A DNA stretch of 64,000 bases, taken from the NCBI GenBank assembly GCA_030762935.1, contig CM060883.1, forward strand, positions 32,482,501 to 32,546,500. Direction: 5' to 3'. How positions within the stretch are numbered: position 1 is the stretch's first letter; every line of letters starts with the position of its first letter. This document shows positions 22,593 to 34,262 of this stretch, piece after piece. The DNA is from Hymenopus coronatus (taxonomy: Eukaryota; Arthropoda; Insecta; Mantodea; Hymenopodidae). Below the pieces are notes generated by a model. It was not told the DNA's origin. It searched no databases and saw nothing but the letters and a program-made list of their open reading frames with translations. A program made the position numbers and the translations under genes.

Positions 22593-22720
22593 AAATTAAT
22601 GAATATAGAAATAACTGGTATCAACACGTCAAAAGAATAGAAGATGGAAGGATAACAAAGTTCCCGAGGGAAAAAAACAGAGGACGCCCAAGAACGAGAT
22701 GGTCAGTTATGCTATTGAGA
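22593..22720 (+). pseudogene. LINE ORF2 C-terminal fragment
   Basis: Reads EINEYRNNWYQHVKRIEDGR and then PREKNRGRPRTRW. The pattern (Y+N.W..H..RM.D.R, then GRP+.RW) is the familiar C-terminal tail of reverse transcriptases from insect LINEs. Only about 45 codons remain, with no RT or endonuclease domain. The 5' part is absent, as expected of a 5'-truncated or eroded insertion. The exact clade cannot be named. Confidence 0.7.
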
Positions 22721-23556
22721 CTGGTCCATGACGTAGAAGAGAAGAAATGTCGACTTTCCTCTGGGTGTTAATGTGAGGATGCTCTCAGGAATATAATGCT
22801 TGAGGAGATAGAACTGCGTCTCCTACATAACACTGCAACCAGCAAGACGGCAAACTTTTCAGCTTATTGTCAACGCTGCAATTTTATGACGTTTCTGCTT
22901 AGTAACTTGGCTTTTAGCTGCTCTCTCCGTTCTCCTTAACGTAACGTTTTTATAATACCATTAAAATCTCTATGCTTCTACAGAAAGAAATTAAGGCCAA
23001 GTGGGTAACCGCAGGTAGTTTTGTGTACCCCGCCATGTTTGGTAGTTTCAGGTCATAACGTCTCTCTCTCTCGGTGAAAAATGGTGCTAAAACTGCACAA
23101 GGGGAAACTGTCAAAACTGTTTGTGTCCTAACACCAGATCACAGAAACACCAGAAATCATCAAAAGATTAGTAAAATGATTCTTTATGGCACAGAAGTTT
23201 ATCCAAAACCTTTCTTTCCCTGTCGCTAGAGGGCACGCCATGAAAATGCTTGAAGGGAATATCACAACCAAAGTGACGACACAGAAAAAATATTGCCAAT
23301 GTTGATGGTTACAAAGGACAAACGTGTTTCCCCTAAATGTGATAAACTATCTCAGATGGTGAGGAAAGCATTATTTATTTATGTTTTTACTGTCGCGTAA
23401 TCTACAGAATTTCAGTGAGTAACATGTAAGACTCACATTCCCGTCAACCAACCACTTGGGTTTTTCGTGGTTTTCCCTGTTCGGTAAGCGAATGCTGAGT
23501 TTCATTTCATTTCCAACATTTCCCCCTCAGTCCGTTTTCTTAAGTTTACAGTATTT
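22721..23556. other. unassigned stretch
   Basis: No family match, domain or RNA gene. It may include the 3' UTR of the LINE fragment. Confidence 0.35.
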
Positions 23557-23704
23557 TTTAGTGTTTAACGCCCACTTTTACTACCAGAGAACCCGCCCCT
23601 ACACCACTTTGTCCACCACAAATCTCACATGTGGTCGCTTGGGATCGAACTCTGGCCGTCTAGGTGAGGGGCGAGTGGTCTAACCACTCAGTCACCGCGC
23701 GGCC
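23557..23704 (-). mobile_element. SINE family A, internally deleted
   Basis: The minus-strand head GGCCGCGCGGTGACTGAGTG and B box GAGTTCGATCCC are intact, and GTTTAACGCCCACTTTTACT marks the 3' end. About 60 bp of the body is lost. Candidate target duplication TTTACAG at 23545-23551 and 23708-23714. Confidence 0.8.
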
Positions 23705-24082
23705 CCTTTTACAGGTGTGCGTTTCGTGTCATATCCTGGCGCCGGACACATGGCTGTATTGCTGCTCAAAGGAAAGAGTAAACCTCCTCGACACTACAGG
23801 ACTGCTTCATCAATAGTTGTCCATCAGGTCTGTTAGGGACTTCCGTGCCCCTCTGTGGCTTATCTACTTGCGAAATGGAACCTCCTGTGGTTCCTTCACT
23901 TCATCTCTTCCTCCTGAGATGTGGGGTTATTTCCATTATGTGGTCAGAATCTTTCGAGCCAGTGGAAGAGGCAGAGATAGGAAACAGGTTGCTCATATTC
24001 AGTCTTTTTCATGGGTGGCATTTTGCTCTAGCTACTTTTACATCTATGTGATGTCCTTATCTCCTTCTTCCACTGTCTCAAA
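23705..24082. other. unassigned stretch
   Basis: Contains GTTAGGGACTTCCGTGCCCC near 23830, echoing 21676. No gene seen. Confidence 0.35.
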
Positions 24083-24393
24083 CGTTCGCTATTATTGGTT
24101 TCAATTTTAAAATACTTATACTTTACTCAAACAGGAAGTTGTCCGTGTTTCGTTTGTCTTACTTCTAGCTGTACAATGAGAAGGGAAATTAAATAACAAT
24201 CGCATAGCTTTTAAAACATTTGACCACCACTTTAGCCTAGTGCATTTCCTTAGTTCCTTTCCACTCATGAGGAACTAAGTAATAAGGCAATTTTGCTAAT
24301 GTTTACCTCTATTAGCATGAAGTAGACACTCGAATAATCATTTGTAAGAAGCTGGTTGCAGAAATGATAGAAAAAGTCATGTGAATAGACACA
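24083..24393 (-). mobile_element. HP870 5'-half fragment
   Basis: CGCTATTATTGGTTTCAATT to AATAGACACATCAG, the 5' third on the minus strand. Confidence 0.7.
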
Positions 24394-24599
24394 TCAGTTG
24401 TTTTTTACATAGTGGTATTTCAAGAACTCCCATGATGCCTTAAAATAAACATCACACTTTCCGAGTCAAGAGGTAAGCTGGCCAGATCTGAATTATTTAT
24501 CATCATTAGAGCTTAGTTTGGTGTTCCGATGCGCACACAGTTACGAACCCACAGAGCATCAGTGGTATAAAGAGAGGGTAGTAGGGAGAGGTTTGTAGC

Positions 24600-25025
24600 A
24601 TAAATATGCACATTTTGGGGTATACTGTTCCAAAAGTAGCTCTTTATATGTATTGGCATTATATGAATCATTCTAATGTATAAAGTAACAATTATTTCAT
24701 AATAAACTCCAAATAAAAGTATAAAGCTAAGCGCAAAAATTCAGAATATAATGTGTAGACGTGTGAAAAGAGAATGAGTATATATCAACCAAACTCACTT
24801 AGAATTCATGGCAATGAATTACAAAATATATCTTTACTGTTTCCAAAGAAAACGCTCACTTCCTGTCATTCAAAATATGTTTGAATCATCCACAAGATTG
24901 TCCAGTGTTGAACGCTTACCCTTTCATATGTTCGACATTTTTCAATCTACACTTTCTTTTAGTGCTCACTAGTTTATCTACTAGCAGGAATGTAGATGAC
25001 CAATGCTAGATTATGCAATACGTTT
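24600..25025 (-). repeat. R3 dispersed repeat, inverted copy
   Basis: The reverse complement of this stretch matches 41045-41470: CTGCTAGTAGATAAACTAGT, GTTCGACATTTTTCAATC (here in plus), CATCCACAAGATTGTCCAGT, and ATAAAGAGCTACTTTTGGAA versus TAATGAGCTACTTTTTAACA. Confidence 0.72.
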
Positions 25026-25528
25026 CAAAATGAGCTGTAGAGAATAAACCTACTCCATCAAGTCTTAGTTATACTCTGTACCGAACTCAATTCGACAATT
25101 CCCTGATCATCATCAACATGTTAAAGGCTCATCATCGCCATCATCTGTTTTTATCATAATGTAAATACAATATAGTTATTACCTAGAGTTACCTCTCTCG
25201 TAGTGTCTGATTTCACGTAGGGATTACCTTTCACCTACTCGCCCTGTCTCCTACCTATTAGGCTAATTGTAAGATAATTGGTAACTCCTAAACCAATAAC
25301 CAACCATTCTCTCAGTCCCATAATGCAAAGCTTCTAACGTTATACTTGGTTAAAGCGCCATGAGGTGTTATGTGACGTCGCGAGTACATTGTGACATGTT
25401 CGTTAGGCTAACATATAAATGTTATAATTTAATCGTCACAACATTAGCATCAAAGTGGATCATTAACATAATTATAGTATCATTTCTATCACTACTAGTT
25501 CCTGAGAAAGCAGTCCATATCATAAAAA
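25026..25528. other. unassigned stretch
   Basis: No family match and no gene seen. Confidence 0.35.
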
Positions 25529-26238
25529 TCTGAGGTGCACCATTAACATGACTTCCTCCACATCCCTGCAACAAATACTTCTTAAAAAGCTTATACTTCT
25601 ATTTACTTTATGCTAATCAGAAAAAAATAGTAGAAATAGTCTAATTACTCGCTTCCTTGTAAGTAGAAGCGAAATAAGGGAAACCGTAGGTTAAAGTGAT
25701 AGTCAAAAGCTGGTTGTTATGTCAATGAAGATCCTTTGTCTATATGGATAGGAGTTGAGAAGTTAAAATATGAGAAAGGTATACGTTTTTCATAGCAGAA
25801 ACCAAAAATAAGGAATGTCACAAAAACGACGAACTCCACGAAAAAAATGTATATAACATAAATTGTGTGTTTTAATGTGTACTACATTTTTTGTATAGTA
25901 AGTTTTTGTCCATCTCTTACGGTTTAGCAGTTATTCAAAATTTAGTAAAATTCATCCAGAATAAACTATTCTTCAGAGGCTATTCCCAGAAAATTCAAGA
26001 TATACATTTTATTTGTCAGGTAAGTATGTTTAATATACGAAATTTTAATCAAAATCGTTAGAGCCATTTTTGAGAAAATCAACATTTTCGAAAAAGTTCC
26101 ATGTAAAGGGTAGTTGGGGGTGGGAGGATTTTTCTCAAAATCTTCGTGTCGCATCCCTGGAAGATACTAAACTTAAATACCAAGTTTGGTATTTTACCTA
26201 CTTTTCGTTTTTGAGTTATCGTGTTCACAGACACACGG

Positions 26239-26269
<31 letters not shown>

Positions 26270-26358
26270 GACCTTTTTGTGAAAATGCTTTTTTTTTTTA
26301 TATTGGGGACCCTAAAACATATATTTCCGGTACATAGTGCGTATGGAGAAAGTAAAAA
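25529..26358 (+). mobile_element. HP870 element, near full length
   Basis: TCTGAGGTGCACCATTAACA to GTATGGAGAAAGTAAAAA. It has a CA run (about 26238-26262) and a small deletion just before the hairpin, so the left hairpin arm is lost. Confidence 0.85.
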
Positions 26359-26925
26359 TCTGATGTATTACACTCACATTACTTTCTCTAGCTATTCTAC
26401 AAACAAATCTCCTACGAAAGAAAAGTCTTCTTTCTACACCATGCTAATCAATAAACATTAGCAGAATTCTCTTATTACTTAGTTCCTTATAAATAGAATG
26501 GAACTAAGGGCCAGCACTAGGCTAAAGTGTTAGTCAAATGTTTTAAAAACTGTCGTTATGCGATTGTCATTGCAAATTGTTTCTTCACTTGGCCAGGAGT
26601 AGAACAAATGAAAAACGGACAATTAGTCTCAGAAAAGTATAAATAATTAACAATTGAAACTAATAAAAAGAAATACCTCGAAAACGATAAGCTTCACCAA
26701 AAAAATGTATTTGACAAAACTTGTGTATTTTAATAAGGTCTTAAGGTTTACTAGTTATGCCAAATTATGCAAAATTCATCCAGAATAAACAGGTCTTTAG
26801 AAACTATTCCCAGAAAATTCAAAATATACATTTTATTTGTGATAGAAATGGCTATAATATGTGGTATTTTAATCAAAATCGTTAGAAGCATTTTTAAGAA
26901 AAACATTTTCGAAAAATTTTCGTGT
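26359..26925 (+). mobile_element. HP870 element, 3' truncated, head-to-tail with the previous copy
   Basis: TCTGATGTATTACACTCACA begins directly after the AAAAA that ends the preceding copy. It runs to CATTTTCGAAAAATTTTCGT. Confidence 0.82.
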
Positions 26926-27484
26926 GGGCATTTGTTCTTCCTTCATTACTAATAAAGTATGCGCCATTTCCTCACTGAAGACTCGTTCATTCATTATCAT
27001 ACACTTGCGTTATTCGCTTATAAAATTCGATTGGCCGATGATTTTTGCAATAATAAAAATAAAAAAACGAATAAGTTCTTTGAGGATAGAAAAGTGAAAC
27101 ATCGGTATTGAAAAAATGGTACCACTTAACAATAAATATGTTGACAGAATGGAGATGTTGTTAAAAACAGAGTAGAGTGCTGTAAGTTTGTAAATAAAGT
27201 TTTGAGTTGATATCTTTCGTTATTTTATGACAAATCAATCGTTACTTTTGTATGTGTGTATTCATAAAATTATGTTTTCAAAATTGGGAACCCATTAAGG
27301 CAATTTAACAGCAGTTTTTGGCAAAAGGTTCAATACTGTATTATGTAGCACTTCGTGATATCATTTATCATTTAAGATGGATCCTGAATGAGAATTCAAT
27401 GCAATAGAGAAATTTGATAGTTTCATTTTCACAGGTTCCTTTATTATAAGGTTGCTTCATGACCAAAGTTCCACAAAAACAAAC
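26926..27484. other. unassigned AT-rich stretch
   Basis: No repeat match or coding motif. Confidence 0.35.
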
Positions 27485-28079
27485 TTTCACCCCATCGCCA
27501 ACTATCCTACACATGGCATTTTTTTTCGATAATTTTGATTTTCTCAAAAATAGTTCTAACGATTTTGATTAAAATATCGTATATTAAAGCTATTTACCTG
27601 ACAAATAAAATGTACATCTCGAATTTGCTGGGAATAGCCACTAAAGAGTACTTTATTCTGGATGAATTTTACGGAATTTTACATAACTGCTAAACCGTAA
27701 GAGATGGACAAAAACTTACTACAGGAAAAATTTAGAGCTTGTTAAAACACACAACTTATGTTTTATACATTTTTTTCGTGGAGTTAATCGTTTTTGAGAC
27801 ATTCCTTGTTTTCGGTTTCTGCTTTTAAAAACTTATACTTTTCTCAAACAGGAATTTGTCAACTGCTGTCCATACAAACAAAAGAAAAATCAGTGACATA
27901 GCAACCAGCTTTTGACTACCAGTTTACTCCCTTATTTCGCTTCTACTTTCAAGAAGGCAAGTAATAGGACTATTTCTGCTATTTTTTCTGATAAGCATGA
28001 AGTAAATAGAAGTATAAGATTTTTAAGTGCAATTCGTTGTAGATATGTAGAGAAAGTAATGTGAATGGTACACATCAGA
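27485..28079 (-). mobile_element. HP870, 5' two thirds
   Basis: ATCGCCAACTATCCTACACA to GGTACACATCAGA. The 3' end is missing. Confidence 0.8.
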
Positions 28080-28607
28080 TTTTTGTTGTTCTACAGACGT
28101 TCATGATGTAAATAAAAGCTAAATAAAGGACAAAAGAATAAAATGCTGTCTAACATACTGTTTGTATTCTATACTGTTCTTCCACTCCAAAAAAAAAAAA
28201 AAAAACACTACAGCTCCTTTAATGCCGTTCTCATGACATACTGTATTTCCCAGAGGTATTCAGTTGAAAATTGCAAAGCAGCAGTTCAACATTTTTTTGC
28301 TGGATGTAGGACTATAATTTTCCGGCCGCTTCACAAAAATATTTTCCGATATTCGCAGTCTTCCTGTTTATAAACAGTTTCTCTATACCTGGCATCGTTC
28401 TCACGTCTCGCGCCGTGGCACGGCTGCAAATTGCCGAGCAGATGTGTGTTGCGGATCAGTCCACCTACCGGGGGTATACAGAACAGCTACTAGCCATGTC
28501 TCACACCATGATACAGCTTACCCTGAAGGCAGGTTCATGTACGGATAATGACGGACAATGTACGAGCAAAGTGTTTCGCTGTAATGCGATCCTACAGGGT
28601 CTTATAT
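28080..28607. other. unassigned, GC-richer second half
   Basis: A 73-codon frame (28415-28636) runs into the next HP870 copy and has no known domain. A run of 17 A occurs at about 28189-28205. Confidence 0.35.
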
Positions 28608-29278
28608 TACTTTCCCTATACGTACTATGTACATAATGTATAGAGAAGGTATTGTACGACACCCAAAAATTCGATACCGAGATTTCACCGGAAATATATG
28701 TTTTGAGACCCCCTGAATAAAAAAAGCACTTTTAGAAAAATGTTCATGTGTGTGTGTGTCTGTGAGCAGCAAGGCTCAAAACCGTTAAACAACATAACGA
28801 TTTTCAAGAAAATACTCCCACGCCCAACTACTCTTTACAAGGAACATTTTTCGAAATTTGCCTAACTAGTAAACAATAAGAGATAGACAAAAAATTTCGA
28901 TACAAAAAATGTAGATGCGTTAAAACACACAATTTATGTCATATGCGTTTTTTTCGTGACATTGACCATTTCTGAAATATTCCTTGTTATTTGTTTCAGC
29001 TTTAAAATACTTAAACTTTTCTCACACGGAAAGTTGTCAACTCCTGGCCCTGCATAGAAACGGATTTCAACCACATAGCAACCAGCTTTTAAAATATTTC
29101 ACTGTCGTTTCAGCCTAGTGTATTCACTTATTTACCTTCCGCTTACAAGAAAGCAAGTAATTAAGACAATTTCTGCTAATGTTTATCTTGATTATCATAA
29201 AGCAGACAGAAGAATACGCTTTTTACAATAATTTGTTACAGAGGCGTGGAGAAAGGCATGTGAATGAAACACATCAGA
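28608..29278 (-). mobile_element. HP870 element with internal deletion
   Basis: ATTACTTTCCCTATACGTAC to GAAACACATCAGA. Both ends are present. About 200 bp of the middle (the ATTTTGATTAAAATATC region) is lost. Confidence 0.82.
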
Positions 29279-29958
29279 TTTTTACTTTCTCTACACGAAC
29301 TATATATATAGTGTATGAAAAAGGTGTTTTATCAAAAATGAAAGACCATTAAATACCAAACTTGATATTTAAATTCAGTATCTTCCAGTGCGACACAAAG
29401 ATTTCCAAGAAAATCCTTCCACGCCCAAATCAATGAAACATTTTTCGAAAATTTTAATTTTCTCAAAAATGCCTCTAAAAATGTTGACTAATATTTAAGC
29501 TATTTAAATGACGACTAAAATGTATATATTAAATTTTCTGGAAATAGCCTCTGAAAACCTCTTTATTCTGGATGAATTTTGCTGGATTTTGCGTAACTAT
29601 TAAACCATAAAAGATAGACAAAAACTTTCCCCACAAACAATGTAGAGCTGGTTTAAACACGCCATTTTTGAGATATTCCTTGCTACTGGTTTCAGTTTTA
29701 AAATACTTAAATATTTCACACACGAGAACTTATGAACTGGCAATGCAAAGAAACTGATTTCATCCACATGGCAACCAGTTTTTAAAACATTTGACTATCG
29801 TTTTAGTCTATTGTATTATATTAGTTACCTTCTACTTACAAAGAACTAGTTCTGCTAATGCTTATCTCGATTAGCAAGAAGTAGATAGAAGCACAAGCTT
29901 TTTAACAGTAATTTGTCATAGAGATGAAGAGAAAGTCATGTGAATGGAACACATCAGA
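29279..29958 (-). mobile_element. HP870 element with deletions, head-to-tail
   Basis: TTTTTACTTTCTCTACACGA immediately follows the 5' end of the preceding minus copy and runs to GGAACACATCAGA. The segment between hairpin and CA tract is deleted. Confidence 0.82.
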
Positions 29959-30421
29959 TTTTTAATGCCACCATTCGTCACTTACAAGCAAACATTCTCA
30001 CGAGGAGGATAAAAATGTGATTTTTTTCTTCCAACGTGTTTGTAATGTCAAAACAAATGTTTATAACTTGAGTATGCTTACTTTGCGAGTTATTTAAATA
30101 TCAATAAGAGTGGGGCAGGGGTGACTTTTGGTTTCGTGTGAGAAGAAATCAAACTTCTTGCCTTAATTGAAGCTTTTCGGGAGCACTACACATCTCCAAA
30201 TGCAGTTATTATTCTTGAACATATACCCTGCAGTAATGGTATCTCACAAAAAAGTGTGTAAAACATGATTCTTCTGTACACCATCCACACCTAATAACCG
30301 CCACTTATTCACTTTATCACTCAGATCTTCCAGTACGGTTGTTAGCTGGCTGGACTATCAGAAAAAGAAAGAAAAAAAAACATTTCCAAAACACAACGGA
30401 TTATTGTTTTCAGAATTTGAA
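29959..30421. other. unassigned stretch
   Basis: Nothing recognised. Confidence 0.35.
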
Positions 30422-30473
30422 ATGACTTCTCTATTTACTATGTATATTGTATATACGTGCTAGAGAAAGTAAC
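30422..30473 (+). mobile_element. solo HP870 3' hairpin
   Basis: GACTTCTCTATTTACTATGT..ATACGTGCTAGAGAAAGTAA: only the terminal palindrome remains, with no other part of the element next to it. Confidence 0.65.
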
Positions 30474-30731
30474 AAAATGAGTCACGTGTTGCGTTTTAAA
30501 GCTATTCATATTAAAATTTCAAGTGTTACAGTACATGTGTTTTCATATACTTTTAAGATTAACTCGTACTTATTATGTAAACATTATTATATTTCTATCT
30601 TCATTATTTAAAACTCAATATTTCAATTCTCAAAATTAGAACTTTATTCCGGAAAAATAATAGAAAAGTGCGAGAAAACAAGATTCTCAGCTGGGAGTTC
30701 TTATTAACAGACATGCGCTTCAATTATAGCT
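30474..30731. other. unassigned AT-rich stretch
   Basis: Nothing recognised. Confidence 0.3.
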
Positions 30732-30742
30732 AGTTAAAGTGC

Positions 30743-30950
30743 TTGGCCGCGCCGTGGCCGAGTGGTTAGACCACTCGCCTCTCACCTAGACGGCCGGGGT
30801 TCGATCCCAGGCGACCGCATGTGAGATTTGTGGTACCGGGTAGATCGGTTTTCCCCGCCATCATGTTCCACCGGTGCTCTATCATCATTCATGTATCATC
30901 AGTGTCACCATAAGTAGTTAAAGTGGGCGTTAAACATTACAAAAAAAAAA
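30743..30950 (+). mobile_element. SINE family A with 11-bp target duplication
   Basis: Head GCCGCGCCGTGGCCGAGTGG, B box GGGTTCGATCCC (intact), body TTCCACCGGTGCTCTATCAT, end GGGCGTTAAACATTAC plus A11. Flanked by perfect AGTTAAAGTGC at 30732-30742 and 30951-30961. This is the best-preserved copy of the family here. Confidence 0.93.
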
Positions 30951-30961
30951 AGTTAAAGTGC

Positions 30962-31374
30962 GCCAGCTGGCGAAAGCGCAAATTTTCTGACATTAGAATT
31001 CATAGTATTTTATTACGAACAATTTTTTTTTCACAGATACATCATCTTAAAGATAATCAAACTTTTATGGAAAAATCTGATGCACATTCACAATACCTTT
31101 CTAACGTCTATCGTTCATTTTTGTTTATATAAGACTATTTCGACGAAAATTTTGTATCTACTTTATTTTAATTGAGTTTCACCTTTGCAGAACTACTATT
31201 ACATATTTCATTATGGGTATAAATAACGACAGTCAAATCCTTAACAACTGTAAGTGTTAATACTGGCCTTAAAATCCCAGTATTTCTATGCAATCGCGAG
31301 AAACAAATGAATATCGACTGGTATGTGTGCACAAAGATCTTTGAAAATCTTACAATCCCCTTAAACTCCATGGC
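30962..31374. other. unassigned, with a small HP870-like 5' scrap
   Basis: AAAAATCTGATGCACATTCA at about 31072-31091 resembles the HP870 5' end. Nothing else recognised. Confidence 0.35.
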
Positions 31375-31650
31375 ACGACAGTCCCAAGGAACCGCTCGGC
31401 CGCTGCGTCCTCCATCTCAGTCCAGGACACACATCTTGGATGGGCTGCAGTATTGGAGGGCGAGACGTGGTAAGAACCTCAAAGCCCTTCTGGCCGGTTA
31501 ATGCGGTCCTCTTGACCTGGAGCCGCTAATTCTTTATCAAGTAGTTCCTCAATTGGCCTCCCCAGGGACCTCACGAGGCTGAGTGCACCCCGGATAAGGT
31601 CTCCCAGCGGGCAAGCAGCTACGCTATCACCGCGCTAAGTAGAGGACCTA
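31375..31650. repeat. GC-rich island, probable old retroelement tail
   Basis: A sharply GC-richer block (GCTCGGCCGCTGCGTCCTCC, GACCTGGAGCCGCTAATTC, GTCTCCCAGCGGGCAAGC) in AT-rich surroundings. A plus frame to 31500 gives DGLQYWRARRGKNL. It is single copy in this window. It resembles retroposon 3' regions in general form, but no family is identified. Confidence 0.4.
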
Positions 31651-32490
31651 CAATCTTCTTAGTTCCTGAACATTTTCTGCCAATTACCTCTCGAAAACTT
31701 CAGTTCATATGCATATTTTATCCATTGGTCGCAAATAGTACGTTTAGGCTGCAAATAAAACCCATAACATGGACTATGGATTCTATAAACTTAAAAAAAC
31801 GTAACTTTAGAAATGTTGGATTACTTTCCGATGTGGTTAACATTAATTTGTTAAGCTAATACACAAGATTTACAACTGCACTGTAAAAGAACGAAAGGTA
31901 CAAATGAAGATGGTCTTGATGCTTATAGTAAAAGCAATTGGGTGAGCACGATTCCTTTATTTTTCATCCTTAGCAAACAGAGATAGAAAAAGATGGGGGA
32001 AAGATAAAGTAAGGTCAAAAAATCCATTACCCCAATTGCTTCTCCTGCCATTCATTTCATCAATTGCTCCATCATTATCTTGAGCCTCATCCCAGTGAGC
32101 ACCCAGTCATTTACGGTAATGTAGTTCGCAGAACTACGGTACACGAACTAAAAAAAATAGGTGCATCTTCTACCTGAGAGAAAATAAAATATAATGTTGT
32201 GTTAGCCACTACTCGTAACACCTTTCTTCTCCGTTTCATTTTATTCTCCATATTCGTGTTTTCTTCCTTCATGTGTTATACTTTTTTACTTTCAATGCCT
32301 TCATTGCATTCGGATAAAAAATTAAACAATGATATTTCACATGCCTTAAAACCATTGTATTCCCAAAAATTAATGTTAACTGTCTCTTCCTCTAAACAGT
32401 ACCAATTTATTTCTATTAGGCATTATTTATACATTTTGTTAAGCCACAAGTATTGTATACCATCGAAAAATTCGACGATTGCCCCTCTCA
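31651..32490. other. unassigned AT-rich stretch
   Basis: Contains a 105-codon frame (32199-32516) that ends in poly-lysine because it reads the following A-tract. It is hydrophobic at the start but has no domain and is judged non-coding. Confidence 0.35.
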
Positions 32491-32512
32491 AAAAAAAAAA
32501 AAAAAAAAAAAA
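32491..32512 (+). repeat. poly(A) tract
   Basis: About 22 consecutive A, followed by a degenerate HP870 5' segment (32515-32640: GTAAATGGCTTTCTATATGC, ATCTGCTTCATATTAATG). Confidence 0.8.
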
Positions 32513-32794
32513 GTAAATGGCTTTCTATATGCACTCCTCTGCAAAATATCTTACAAACGTTTATTCTTCTATCTGCTTCATATTAATGAAAATGAAGGTA
32601 GTAGAACAAATTTCATTAAACATTCCGGACAGAAGGATTTGTCCATTATGCAGAAAACTGAGGAGTAGTCGCGTATTTTGGCAGCTTGCATGCAGACGTG
32701 GGATGCTAGGAAACATTTTGGCATCCAAGATACGGAGAACAGCACACGTTTGATTCTAAACAGTCAAAACTGGCCGAACTTGGGCACATTTTTA

Positions 32795-33540
32795 AGAATG
32801 CTAATCGAGATAAGCATTAGCAGATTGTACGTATTACTTAGTTCCTTATAAGTAGAAGGGAACCAAAGAAATGCGCTATGCTAAATGTTTTAAAAGCTGT
32901 CGCTATGCGATTGTCATAGAAATTGGCTTCTTTGCTTGGCCAGGAGTAGGGTAAAAGAAAACCGACACTTCCTATCAGGGAAAAGTGTAGATATTCTAAA
33001 ATTAAAACCAATAACAAAGAATATCTTGGAAATTGTCAACTCTACAAGAAAAATGCATATGACAAAAAGTGTGTGTTTTAACGAAATCTCTATGTTTGGT
33101 GTAATAGGTTTTGTCTATCTCATACGGTTCAACCGTTATACAAAATTATGAAAAATCAACCGGAATAAAGTGCTCTTCAAAGGCTATTCCCAGAAAATTC
33201 AAAGCATACATTTTGTTTGTGTTGTGAACAGCTTTAATATACGGTACAAAATAAAAACAAAATTCTCAAAAATGTTACCATGTAAAGTGTAGCTTGGGGT
33301 CGGTTTTTTAAATCTTTGTGTCGCATCCAGGTTTGGCATTTAACGATTTTTCATCTTTTGAGCTATGCTGCACACAGACACACACACACATACACACAGT
33401 ACCTTTCTCTAATTTTTTTTTTTCGATTCAGAGGGTCTCAAAACATATATTTCCGGTGAAATCTCGGTATCGAAATTTTGGGTCCAGTACAATACCTTCT
33501 CTAAACACTATGTTCATAGTATGTATAGAGAAAGTAAAAA
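32795..33540 (+). mobile_element. HP870 element, 5' truncated
   Basis: AATGCTAATCGAGATAAGCA (with the GCTAAT..ATTAGC pair) to GTATAGAGAAAGTAAAAA. Same subfamily as 16727 (GGCCAGGAGTAGGGTAAAAG). Confidence 0.82.
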
Positions 33541-34262
33541 TTCATCCCAAAAATTCAACCAAATTAAATGGTTTACCAAAATTCGTAAACCTTTCTACAC
33601 AACGTGCGTTTAATTTTGCACCAAATACCAACTAGCTTGAAATGTGTCGGTTCTAACTGTTATGCATTAAATTTACACAAATGGAACACTGTTCGTGAAT
33701 GGTTTCATTCGTACAATATATGGAAGAATAAACTGTTCGTAATAGATGCGCGGCAGTAACCGAGGCACCTAAAATAGAGTATTCTTGCCGCTATCACGAT
33801 AAAATGATAAACCTATTTTGAAACCAAACTAAATTTGCTCACTTATACAGAATGGAAGCGTAATAGCATGTGGGTTCATTGTTGCCGTTTAAAATGCGAA
33901 CTGACATACATGACCGGGTTTTTGCAGTCGCACTAATCCTCTGAACGGGATAGGATACGGAGGGGACGTCAAACCAACAACAACATCCAATGCACAATGG
34001 AACATAGAATCGATATTCGCTGACAGGGAAGCTTCGAGCTCTCGTGTCGTTTGAATAAGGCATGAAAATATCTAAGAGTTGGGGTATTTTTGTTCCCAAC
34101 TACTACGGGCTTAATACCTCGTTTGTTTTCATTGTTGTGTGAACCTTTAAAGACAGTGGCTATGCATCAGCATTGTTAATGCAATGCAATAAACCAATTT
34201 ACTTTAGTGTTGGATGTAAACATCAACAGAAAACCTGGAATGATGTAAATGTATATTATACT
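33541..34262. other. unassigned stretch
   Basis: A 86-codon minus frame (33839-34099) has no recognisable domain. No repeat match. Confidence 0.35.

Noticed and set aside
32199..32516. 105-codon frame ending in poly-lysine
   Set aside because: The lysines come from a poly(A) tract. No domain.
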